From the NCBI RefSeq assembly GCF_025766255.1, contig NW_026516678.1, forward strand, positions 372,001 to 436,000: a stretch of DNA of 64,000 bases, given 5' to 3'. A program made the translations under genes and the position numbers. This DNA is from Zychaea mexicana. Taxonomy: Eukaryota > Mucoromycota > Mucoromycetes > Mucorales > Lichtheimiaceae. How positions within the stretch are numbered: position 1 is the first letter of the stretch; the number at the start of each line of letters is the position of its first letter. Below the pieces are notes generated by a model. It made no database searches and had not been told where the DNA came from. It saw only the letters and a program-made list of their open reading frames with translations. Positions 23,041 to 34,569 of the stretch are shown here, one piece after another.

Positions 23041-24629
23041 ACGCAGTTGCTAAACTCGTGCTAGCTGAAGCATCCAGATCGTTGTTGCCACCGCTGCTCT
23101 GGAAACGTATACGCACAGGTTATAAAGCAATCATTATGATGGCTGATCCATATATTGAATGAGGGAGTCAAACGGTCCAATCTTATTAGCGCAAAAGCAC
23201 CTTCTTGAAGACATGGTATCCGAGAGTTTAAAAGGTCGTTTCAAGTGCGTTTTGTATCTGGTGGTACGCACGACAAATCAACAGCATGAAAAAAAAAGAT
23301 ACACATTGTATACTTTTCTTATCTCTCTTGCAACGATAAACCTCTTTTAGCTGTATGTATTACACGGATAATGACATTAGCTTATCAAGAACCTTTGGGG
23401 CAACATATCAAATGTCAGGCAAAAAACACGATTTTTCATTTTCTTCATTATTGTTGAGCATAAATGGCCGTGAGAAAGTAGATTCTTGGTAATTGGATAC
23501 GATGATATCATGGTAAGAGGAAAGAAATTAAGGAAAAGTGTCGCTTGTGATCCAAGGAAAAAAAGATGTGTACGACCTAAAATATAGTAACCCTCCCTCG
23601 TAAACTGGTTGTCGTTATTAAGCAAGTTTTTAAAAAGGCGCCCCTCCACTTTGCTCCTCTCAAGATCGTATTTGGATTGAACCCCGCCGAAGAAGTGTGT
23701 GTGTGTGTGTTATCAGAAATATCTATAATAAAAATGACCGATAGTTTTCATCAAACTCTGCTGTGAAGTCAATCCTTCTTTAACATAGGTCTGTCTATGA
23801 CATCCAGGACCATGTAGACAACAATGTTTAGTCAGATCAATCTTTTTTGGCAGGGGAGCGTAAGGGTACATGTCCAAGAAAGAGAATTCGTCATTTCCTG
23901 GGTACCGTGTGGTGCTGTGGTTTATCATGGTGTAGCACCACCTCGATTTTAAACTTGCGCACATCAAGATTATGATATATGATAATTGTCATCCTCACGA
24001 CTCCACGCCACGAATGAAGTTTAGCCGAAGCGCGGGCTTGATTTGGTTTTCGTCCGCTGATAATGCCAATGTATGATAAATTTTCCCACAGATCCATTGA
24101 CACACAGGTTCATTTTTCAAAAAAAGAAATCAACATACCATCAGAAAGGATAAGGAAGTTGACCCATATCAGGGAGACAGAAAAGCTTATCTCAGATCCA
24201 AAATAATAATGCAGCAGTGATCAGGCTTTTTGCATTATAAGGTAATAGCAAAGAAGCCATAAGCATTGTTCGCCGTTTTTCTTGACATTTATCACAGCAT
24301 ATGTATCGTTTTTTGGAGAATTGCTGAGATTTGCTGAGAATTCGAACAATCTCCTTATGTTTCACAAGGCGCAATTCTAGGCGCCGCTCATTCTTGTTGG
24401 CTGATCTGGAGGTGGAGGCCTGATACCTGTTGTGATGGTACAAGTGTGCGGTCTGTTTCTCCTCTCTGCCACGACAGGTATTGCTACGCTTTCTGAATGT
24501 AATTTATGCAAAATCAACGGCAGTTGCCAAGACTATGTTTTCAACAACCTTTTTTTGCTACTATGGTGTAACCAATAGGTTGATTATCCAACGTACACAC
24601 ATTTGATATGAGGGCTACAGCAGAGCAGC

Positions 24630-24917
24630 ATGGTGACCAACGCAATCGATGAAGGAAAGTCCTCACAAGTGCAGCATTTGGCTCAAAGTATTATGAGTCT
24701 GGCAATAGAAAAAAGAAGACCTCGCAGCGATCAGGTTCCTCAAGATTCTCGTCCCATTGATAACGTGTGCGACGAAATTGACAAGTCTCATGTCAAAGTT
24801 CTCGACCTTTCACTCCTTCTCACGCACTACCGAAAAACTGCTGTTCCTATAAGCTTGACAATATGTGGTGCCATTTTGTGTTCATTTTCAGATGACGATT
24901 GGGTAAAAAATGCTTGA
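24630..24917 (+). CDS. Hypothetical 95-residue open frame
   Basis: Starts MVTNAIDEGKSSQVQHLAQS and ends SFSDDDWVKNA. Composition is protein-like (mixed charged and hydrophobic residues, DEIDKSHVKVLDLSLLLTHY), but no domain is recognised. Isolated in gene-poor DNA; it may be an orphan gene, an exon, or chance. Confidence 0.25.
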   Translation: MVTNAIDEGKSSQVQHLAQSIMSLAIEKRRPRSDQVPQDSRPIDNVCDEIDKSHVKVLDLSLLLTHYRKTAVPISLTICGAILCSFSDDDWVKNA

Positions 24918-25119
24918 GTTGTATTGAATGCTACTCTTTGTATGTATTTTATATAACAATCCTTTTGGTATTAAACGAGAGGGTCATTGAGATCTGACCA
25001 AAACACGTTAAATTGATCACGGCTACTAAATGTTTTATGTACTTTGATATATATAATATAGAAAAACTACTAGTATACAAAATTAACAAGAGGGCACCGT
25101 GAGGTTTTCTTTCTGACAC

Positions 25120-26808
25120 TTATGCTTCTCCTCTGAAAGCAACAATCAAACTCTCTATAGCATCCCAGGTGCCAAAGATTAGGCCTACAAGGCCCATCAA
25201 TATTGTAAGAAAACCGCCGATAAGTTCGTAGAATGGCTTGTTTCTTAGACCAGTGAGTTTATAGTAGCAGAGCACGGGAATAATAAAAATGGTGGTACTG
25301 TAACCAAATGCACCAAACAATGACATTAAAGGTGAGAAATGAGGAACAGTACAAGCGATCACTGTGCAGAATACCATGACTGTAATAGGAAGCTTAGTGT
25401 TATTCTCTTCTTTGTAGTTGTCATAGAAAATAAAGAAACGACAAAAACTTACTGAAAATGCGCCAAATTGCACGATAGATGAACTCCTTTCTTTTGCCCA
25501 AGCGCTCGACTGTTATTCCCATTATGTTTTCACAGTCCAAGGCAAAGGAGCCAGCAAAAATAGGAATAGAGACCATAATGTTGCAAGTAACAAGCACGAT
25601 GGCCATGATACGTCCAACGCCGTGCGGGATGTTATTGTAAATGGGGTTCTCTGCAGCTTCACCATATACGAAGTAGCCAGGGACAGAAATCATAATATAC
25701 GTAAGAGCACAGGTTGACAAGCCTGAAATGGCAATCATCGGCCAGCGTTCAGGTCGTCTCATGGCAGCCTCACAATTAGGGTAGATGACGTTGCCACCCA
25801 AACTAAATGCGATGACCGCGACGGCGCTAGGCCAACCATCCCAGACGATGTTCTCACGGACCACGGTATCCACCGGGTGTTCTGGATCTCGGGCGGCTTC
25901 AATGACAATGATAAGCGTTGTAGCAAATGTGGCAATAACACCAACGCAGGAGGTCCAGCTCAGACTATCCATGGTTTTCATGAACACGAAAAATATGGTA
26001 ATCGTGGCAGCAAAGACAATTGACCATGGTATTTGACCGATTTCTGCGACCGTTCCTTGGCAAAGATCGTTGAGGTTTTGACCACAGAGCACAATGTAGA
26101 GCGTAGGAGTTCCTAGGAGGAGCCATGCGTTGAAAAAAAACGACACATAGTTTCCCCAGCGACCAAATGCTGCTTCTGCTACTTTGTTGACCGATTCTAG
26201 CCGTTTTTCTCCACCGTAATAAAGACATCGAATCAAGATACAAGAAGCGTACTAGGTTTATATTTGCGGTGATGATAATCGATAAATTATTAGACCAAGG
26301 TAACATGCAGCTTTTCTCATTTCGTGATACTACTATATGCTGATAAAGACAAAAGAGTAGTGATAACTTTAGCAACAGGAGGTTCCTCACCATTGTCATC
26401 CACCAGCATAGTATGAGCAGTGCTAAAGCACCCCATCCTCCAGATGCCAGCACCGAGGAGAGTGACAACATGCCAGTACCACATACACAGCAGACAAGAT
26501 TATAATACGCAGTCATTGATCTGCCGGCATTTGAACGATCGATGTCAAAATCTGGTTCGTGAAGCTTTTCTTTCCAGTCGTATGCTGACAGTGATGGAGC
26601 AAAAAAAGAAGAGTATACAGACAGAAAGTTAATATTTTTTGATTGTAGGCATTTTATGGTCGAATTATAATACAAAAAGAAACTCTGTATCATAACCCTT
26701 ACGAAGTTTCTGCTTTTTTGATGATTTTAGCGCTGCTGGAGAATCGTACGAGCTGGTGTGACTGGATGTGTTGCTGCTGCTACTGGCAGCGAGGACCTTT
26801 TCATTCAT
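25120..26808 (-). CDS. AAAP-family (AVT-like) amino-acid transporter, paralogue 3
   Basis: Four exons on the minus strand: 26808-26703, 26584-26391, 26251-25453 and 25379-25120, giving 452 aa. The layout matches paralogues 1 and 2; exon 3 is three bases longer (one extra residue near DTVVREN). Conserved parts are YDWKEKLHEPDFDIDR, VCGTGMLSLSSVLASGGWG, NYVSFFFNAWLLLGTPTLY, FSLGGNVIYPNCEAAMRRPE, PGYFVYGE and VIACTVPHFSPLM. The N-terminus is Ser-rich (MNEKVLAASSSSNTSS). Its neighbour paralogue 2 is on the same strand, consistent with tandem duplication; paralogue 1 is 15 kb away on the other strand. Substrate and location unknown. Confidence 0.9.
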
Positions 26809-27327
26809 GATTGTGAGTGATTTATAGAATATATGTATATATCAATATTGTTGATAGTAGTAAGCTGGTTGATGGTCAAGAGAAACAGGAGAGTAATTGG
26901 TCTGTTGGAAACAAATGTTGGTATTTATAAGAATTGTGAATGAGGTTTTTTTAGGGGGCAGGGCAATGAGTCTTTCCACAGTTTCTATTTGTCAAAAGCT
27001 TTTCTGTTTGTCTAAAAGGCTGCGCGTTTAATGTTCACTTGCGTCTTCCGTCTTCCCACCAGCTTTTTCCCAATGCGATGTGGGGTACTACTACTATCAC
27101 TGGCATGAAACCGATTCTAATTCTGGGTGCAAGTGAACCGAAAATGCATGTTATTTTTAAACACGTTCAGGAGTTTCTTTTGGCTGTTCCTATATGTCTG
27201 ATCGGATAGCTGGATAGAGGCGTAGTGACGGCTCAGCAAGGAAATGGATAGAACCAAGAGTGGGGACTAGTTATCAAACCGTATTTCTTGTTGATCGTTA
27301 CTCAAAATGAGAACCCATCATGACATA

Positions 27328-27425
27328 AACGGCTTAGTTTTCTGTAAAAGCACTCACATGTTCTCTCGAAAGATAGATGGTTTCCATAACAGTAAAAGTA
27401 GGATTCTGTGTTGTGTGCATCTACA
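27328..27425. repeat. Upstream block duplicated from 22944-23040 (copy B)
   Basis: Contains TTTCTGTAAAAG, ACTCACATG, GGTTTCCA and GGATTCTGTGTTG in the same order as copy A, 520-620 bp upstream of the transporter 3 start. Both copies can be read on the minus strand as similar short peptides (LEALYFAKDHVSSFTE against METIYLSREHVSAFTE), but an indel breaks a longer common frame. Confidence 0.5.
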
Positions 27426-30400
27426 TTATCTGCATGTTATCTACAATACTTTCTGTGCCGCTCAATTCACCTTTTATAATATCGCATTCTTCTATACTGC
27501 TGTTGTTTGGGGAGAAATGCGTAGTAGCAGCAATGACTGGAGTGCAAGTTTTAAAGGTATGCTGTGTGTACGCTCAATCATCACAATATCAAATTGGAAG
27601 AACCCACTCCTTTTTAAGCATTGGCCGAACGATGGAGCCAATATAGAATTACTGCGATCGATATTCTCGGAATGATGCAGCACAAAGATGATGATGATGA
27701 TGCATTTCACTGCCCACGTACAAGTAATAAACAGCTAGCCTTTTTCTCACATACGCAGTGAAAGGTCCCATCCCAATTCGTCATATGCTGAGTTCTTTTC
27801 TTACGAAATAGCTCCTCTTCCTTGTAGAACATTTACCATTATAAGCATCTGATGATGATAAGCCATATTACTAGCACTACTGTTGTAGTCTAACTTGAAT
27901 CTTTTGCTGCTTTATTAACCAGATCAGTAAAAGTGATGAAATAATGATATAGTAACTTTCATAATTTTCACGATGTTTTGCTTATGCTCTGACGGATCGA
28001 TCTCAATCGGAAGAAAAAACCGTGAGAAATATGCCCATTTGGAGCAACTGATTGCAGCAAAAATATGCCATGTGTAGCCAGAGAGACATTTCCGGCACAG
28101 TGTAACAATAACGCTAGCTCACGGACGTGTGTTTTCTTTTTCATATCTTGCCGTGACAGTTCGTACATTCTCACGCACACTTTTTTCAGAACCATTCAAT
28201 GTACACACTCACACACAGAGAGAGAGAGAGAGAGTATCGATCCGCTCTGAGAACAATTTTTGTAACCTCATCTCTTTCTTCTGTTTTTGAGCCGGATTCA
28301 TTTAGGTTCACAGAACATGTAAGTTATCAAACTTTGACCGCATATAGCGTGAGCCCGAAAAATTGATTAACTTTCACAGAAGCGGGCATGTTTTTTTTTT
28401 GTTGAGTTGATAAGGATAAGATTTCATTTTATTCCTATTCACCTATTTGAAGTCACTTCTGATGGTGAAATGTCGACTGTTGTTATTGTGATATACGTTC
28501 TTTGTGGGGTGAGGCTTTTACTTTTTACAAAAGGGGATTTTGTTAAATGTGCGATTCTTAGGTGGGAGGATGAAGTATAGGGTGATGCCCGGGGACAGTA
28601 GTACAGCAAAGTTACCAACAGAAAAAAATATCGCGCAGTGACACAAAATGCAGAGATATGCGGGAAGAAGAAAGCATCTACATCATATATCTAACAGTGG
28701 ATTTTCTCAGCTAATGGCATATTGGCTCAAATAATACCATCAGCTCCTTGGCCAGATATGAATTAATGACAACAGATCAAATCAAGGATACAAAAAATGA
28801 GGGATCCGGATAGCCGCTCTATACATAACAAGTGGATGATTCCTGTGTGTGTGGACATGTGCGTAAATTTGTGAAAACCCCCCAAGTCGTCTCAATGAAT
28901 CAAGATCTGAGCAAAGTTTATCTGGACTTTGAAGTAACACATTACAGAAGACTGCACATTGGCAAACAAGGGTTCTCTTTAACAATCAACTCTATTTCAT
29001 ATTTTTGATAGTGGGGACAGTGGCGGTTGGATCGGCACGATTGAAAGCTTTTTAATATCTAAATGGCTAATAACAAGCGGACAAAGGGGACACTGTCGCT
29101 TGGTGCTTGACGCTAAGAATCACTAGAAGTTCCTGATTTTCAGCCGGTATTACTATACAGTGTAGTACAATTTCTGGCGCTGCACTAGATTATTGTAAGC
29201 ACTGAAGTAAGGTCATATCAGCGATCACGTTACTATCTACTACGCATCTGCAAGCTCACAACCACTCACGGGGCCTTGCAGAGTTTACAGGTATCTTACC
29301 TGAAGAAGGAAAGTTCGGACAGCACCGACTTGCCATTGTTAGAGATATAAATCCCGTCATTCGACAAGAGATCAAAAACTGTAGTTGTATATGCTCCCCC
29401 AAACCACATCCCAGTTTTTTTTCCCAGTCTCTTAGATGATCAATATGCACACATGTAGACCTGTACGATACCTGTTTTTTTTCCAGATATTTTCGCTCAA
29501 TATATACACCGGTTAAGAAAATCACAGCATATACATCTTCAGGTCGGTTTCAACGGATGGCAGGAGATTAATCGACCGTCAATGCATTTTACTCACCACA
29601 TGTACCTATTACTTTTAGTTCCTCAACCGCTTCCAGTGACCATCATCTATCATCTATATAAATCGATGATTTTATAATAAAATGAGGACAACTACACGCG
29701 CTGTATATTCGGGCCAAACATGCTGCAAAAACCTCGTCTTTTAGTAGGGGCCCATTTTTCATTCCGCCATCGTGCAGAGTACATGATCCTTTGCAGCACA
29801 CGTAGTCCTTTTCCCAGTTTTTTTTTTCTCAAGTGATAAATACCATAGGGAACATACAATCTACATCTGCTATATAACTTGAAGGGGTATCACTTGAACT
29901 TTGACCAGGATTGCACTGTACGAACGATGGGGTTTGTAGTAAGAGAAATATATTCACTGTAGGATCTGGATCCGAGTAAATTTAAATATATAATGGAAGC
30001 CTAAATAGACCGGCGCCTGTGAGCATGTGGTTACTTTTTTGAGATACAGTTGTGGAGAAGGGGTACCCTGGTACAGTAAATGAGAATGTGGTTACAATAA
30101 CTGAATTAAACCCCATAGGTGGAAAAGTTTATGCTAGCGTAGAGTAGTGCTAGAAGTGAGTGTGGTGATGAATAATATAAGAAAGTGCAAATGAAGGATA
30201 AATGGTAGTTGGAAGGAAAAAGAGTAGTGTCAATCTTGCTGCGGTGCTGGAGTAGGTGATGATAGTGGGTAGCTTCAGAGCTTCTTTAGAAGTTTTTTTT
30301 TTGTTTTGGACAGACAGTATGTCACATGCACCAGGGTTAACCCTCTCCCGTTAAATACACCGTTCACTATTGCGACTAGGGCGGAGGAGATTGTTTGTAA

Positions 30401-30559
30401 ACGCTACTAGGTAATCGAGTGACACTCGAAAGACTCGAGTAGTGCTGTTTATTCAGCTAAACCCTCTGGGGGTCTGTCGTCCCTAGGGAATCCTTCCCTG
30501 CCATACCTCTATTACAAGGCTTCAACTACGCGGTGTTTGAGTGTGGCTCACCCCGTCAT

Positions 30560-30740
30560 TCCAAGAGAAACTCGTCTGGTTGCGCCAGAGATAGCTCAGG
30601 TGAATGGGCGTTGTCAGTTGTAAGAAGGTCTTTAAGAGCTGGTGCGCCGTCGTCATTGTTGTTATAGTTGCCAAGTGGGTGACTTAAGTGGTCCATCTCC
30701 CCCGAGGACTCTTGGGTCGAACTCGAATACGGAAAAAGGA
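30560..30740 (+). mobile_element. Candidate tRNA-derived SINE or tRNA-like relic
   Basis: ATAGCTCAGGTGAATGGGCG at 30591-30610 closely resembles the D-arm/A-box of a tRNA, with a pairable D-stem (GCTC/GGGC). It continues GTTGTCAGTTGTAAGAAGGTC, like the anticodon arm of a tRNA-Thr(UGU) with a broken stem. No proper T-arm follows directly; a B-box-like GGGTCGAACTCG lies about 105 bp on, near 30713. The surrounding 400 bp are richer in G+C than the neighbourhood. It cannot be a functional tRNA; a SINE head or part of an LTR are the alternatives. Confidence 0.3.
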
Positions 30741-33700
30741 AAAGACTAAAGATAAGAAATCAATTAACGCAAGTGAAGAAATTTATTTGAGGGTAAATAA
30801 AATCGTAGGGAAGAACCCCTCATTAAGACAAGGTATAAATGTGAAAGAATGTAAAAGAAAATAAGAGATATGATACAAGCTTTCAAGAAAAGAACCCAAG
30901 AGAATTTTTCATCGCTGTTACTATCACTTTCATCCGTAGAGAAGAAAAAGTGCATCCCAATTAGTCTACTGTTTTCTAATACTTGTAATGCTCTAGCATA
31001 TAAGGATACAATAAGGTCCTGCTAAATAAGGCACGCGCCAACTTTGGCAAGGACTTGGTGAGCCAAAGTGGATTGGTTGCATTAGAGATGTATGTACTGT
31101 ACAAGTAAGTTGGCCTGCCACTGCAAGGTCGGTAACCAAGACACTCAAAAACAGTGGATGCCTCTTTGGCTCCTTAGTAACCAGTATCCATAGCATCGAT
31201 TAAAGCATAAACTCATTAAAGTTCTCACCAAGTCAATACATACTAAAAAGAGGAGATTTTTGCAGCGCGTATGTAATCCTCTATAAATAAATACACCATC
31301 TCATCACAGAGTATATGCTGATATAAAGTGAATTGATGAGATGTAACACACAGCCGTTTAAACGCAAGGAATGTTCCAGCTGTTCTGGTCTCCCATAGCC
31401 ATCATAGCAATGCTATACACATTTGTCTCTCAAAGACATGGAGAAAAATACTGATGTCATTACTCTTCCGATCCCTTTACTGAACACTCTCATCCCGTGG
31501 TTCTGGAGTAGTAGACATGATTGGATACATGGTGATGCTGGCATTGATGAAGCTTGTTGGTACAGTACTCGTCTCCAAAATATTTACGTATAGAACGAAT
31601 CCTTAAAAGGAATTCGCAGTATGTACCGTAGTAGCCTGCATGTTGCAGCTGTACACGGTTTAATTTTATTAATACTCTTGAAAGATCTCCTATTGCCGCA
31701 CTGGTGCGCTATTGCTATCGGCGACGACAACTGTATAGCGATCTCATACAGTCATGTAGAAAAGCACCCGTACAGCGAGAAAGAAAAAGGGTCGATCAAT
31801 CACAGTTTTATGCACATTCATCGATGGTAGAGAAAAGATTTCGTTCATAAGGTCCCGTATACAATTACGTAAAATAAAGTAACTCGGATCAACCTTAACC
31901 GAATTTCTGGTCAATAATCGTATAAATCAGGAATGAATATTATGCCGCTGCTGCTGTGATTGCATAAAACTTGATCTACAACTAATAGAAGGCGGCCTTT
32001 GAGTGTATGATGATGAGGTATGATACCTCCTATCATCACTACTGCCACTGTTATTATCCCACCGCTCAAGGTGTTCCTGATTATGCTGTTGCTTACAAGC
32101 GCAGTAGCAAGCAGATAGAGATAAATGAGTTCCCTACCAGCTGTGCATCAAATATGTGGTTCTTATTGACAGTAACAGTAAAGATTGTAATAGAGTCGGT
32201 CGGTGTAGACAAATTTCTTAAACTTGCTTTCCGCCACACCACAACCTCTTTGATTCAAGCGACGCTCGTTTCAATATACCATTTTACAGTTCCATATTCA
32301 CGTGTCATGATCAAATTAAGACTGTTGCAGTTAAGGGTCCATGGACAGAGTTAGCCCCCCCCCCTCCTTCTTCCCCAATTTAGCATCAGAGGGAAAAAAA
32401 GTTGATGTACAAATCAAATAGGGCTCTTGTACAACAAAGAAGTTGACAACAATGGGAAATTTTGATGGGTCCTAAACGTTGCAGATGCACGCAGGTCTTC
32501 TTACATTTTTTGAAATAGATTACACAATCAAAGTATGTAGCAAGTCTTATGCTGCAGAAAAAAAAATGAAAGGGGAAGCTTCAAGAGATTTGCGTGGGTG
32601 CTGCTAATGGCAATCACGATTACCGGGCGGTTGGAATTACAGAATCCAGAATTTGTCTGTACTTTATTTCGGGAAAAATGCATTATAGTTTATGGATCCA
32701 TAGGATAAGCAGAAAATAATAAAAAAGCTTAAACTGGTGAGTTTTTTTTTTCTTTGTTTGAAAGAAGGTAATACCGTGTTAACAAAAGCAGACAGATGCT
32801 GTTACCATGACGACAAATACATACATACGGTTGCCATGGAGCGCACGTTTGTTATTGTCATGGAGATCTGAAAAAAAAAGCATGCACGCACGCACGCCAA
32901 CTTTTTATTTTTCTCACACGGGTAGATCACTGGTACTACGATTCCAACAATTAAAATAAAGCATTATGTATCAACTTAATAATCAGCTCCCACCTTACAC
33001 AACAAAACCACAATGATAGCATTTCATCGCCAGAGACCAACAGAAAATACCAGAGGGCCTTGTCTAAAGAAGTATATACAACAACAATCCCTGCAATTGG
33101 ATCAACTGAGCTTGAAGCTGGTTTCTAAAACCGCATGGTTACCCAAAAAGAAAAAACGGGGAGCAATTGCTGACCAACGAATAAAAAAAGCACTGAGTCC
33201 AGTTTTAAATTTGGTGAAACACATTCTTGTGTTTGTGATCCATCCAAGAAATTTATTCCTGTAATGGTAGGTGGATCGAAGATAAGCCAAAAGTAACCAA
33301 TATACCCCCCCTTTTACTTTTTTGATATACTTTCTGGTCGTATCACTGGGATACTACATAAAGCAGCTATTATTGTCTTTTGTCATTGTTCTAGATCTTT
33401 GGAAGCTTAATATATACACAGTAATAACAGCAATTTCTGTAGCGTCATTATTTTCCATCAGATGATGTAAAAAAAAATAGCGCCAAGTGAGTATGATAGT
33501 AGTAGTGTGTGTGTGTGGGGCAAAGGAACAACAGATACTGATTGCATATGCTTTCTCGATCCAATCAAATAGGGCAGAATCCATGGAAACTGGAACCAAA
33601 AGGAATCCAGGAACTCCGCAGCAAAGCAACCACACAGATTGGTTAATGATGATGATGACGATGATGAGATTTTGGATATGAGCATTTGAGTAGGCCCGGC

Positions 33701-34569
33701 GTCGTTTGACCCTGTGGTCTTTCTGCTGCTGCTGCTGCTTCTGCTGTTGTTATTGGCCGGTTTTCCGGAACACTTGAAACTCCTATCTTCCTATTCTAAT
33801 GCGCCACCCCCCTTCTTTCTTTTCAGACTTAGTAAACGCCTCTTCTCTTCCAGCGGGGTGGAAGCAGCAGGTAGTATTGATTACTGCAATAGATATTAGA
33901 TAGACAGGAATAGAGTCGTACACAAGACTTACCTAAGACAGACCACAGCCCATCAAAAATTCCAATTCTGCTCACGTCAAAAAAAAAGGACAATGGAAAA
34001 CCTTTTTTTTTTCACTCTTCTAGGAAAGCGCAAGGTGTGTGTGTGTGTGTGGGGGGAGAGAGCGTGTGTATATTCCAACAGTAAGACGCTTAAAAAATAA
34101 TCCGAAGCTCTACGAAAAGCGCACCTGTCCTCCTTTTTGGTGCGACATGGTCCCTACCACTTCTCTTCACTCACTCACACACTTTTTTTTTCTCTCCCCG
34201 CACTTGACCCACCTTGTTGGTTTCGACACAAAAAAAAAAGAAAGGTGCACTCTTTTTCTCCACACACACACACATACTCACTTACTCTCTTCTCTTCTCT
34301 CAAGCATATATTCTGCTATTTTGTTGTCGACATTGCTCCTCCTTTTCCTCCAGCCTTTCTGAAAACTCAATAACCACCCTCCCACAACAGTAACATTGCG
34401 CTGTCCTCGTCGTTGTTCCTCGTTTACAAAAAAGCGCAAGAGGAGGGACAGTAAAAAGTTTCAATCTTGTAGCCGAGTTTTTCGTTCTTAATCTTTCTTT
34501 CCACCACCTTTCTTAAACACAATCTCCCCCCTTTATATAAATTCATTCTAAACAACACAAAAAAAAGTA

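Larger units (their letters stand above)
22449..25119. other. Gene-poor region between transporters 2 and 3
   Basis: No confident gene. Contains the promoter of transporter 2, a block also found upstream of transporter 3 (listed), a (TG)n tract at about 23699-23710, and scattered short open frames on the minus strand (23713-24443). None could be joined into a convincing protein. One 95-codon frame is listed separately. Confidence 0.5.
26809..34569. other. 7.8-kb gene-poor region
   Basis: No confident gene. Contains the promoter of transporter 3, the duplicated upstream block, an (AG)n tract at about 28218-28233, a tRNA-like candidate SINE at 30.6 kb, and CT-rich promoter sequence of the WOPR gene with a (CA)n tract near 34262. 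Short open frames are isolated and lack family patterns. Confidence 0.55.

Noticed and set aside
27307..27675. 122-codon plus-strand frame upstream of transporter 3
   Set aside because: It crosses the duplicated upstream block, whose other copy has no matching frame on the plus strand.
30591..30650. Functional tRNA-Thr gene
   Set aside because: The anticodon stem does not pair and no T-arm follows at the required distance.
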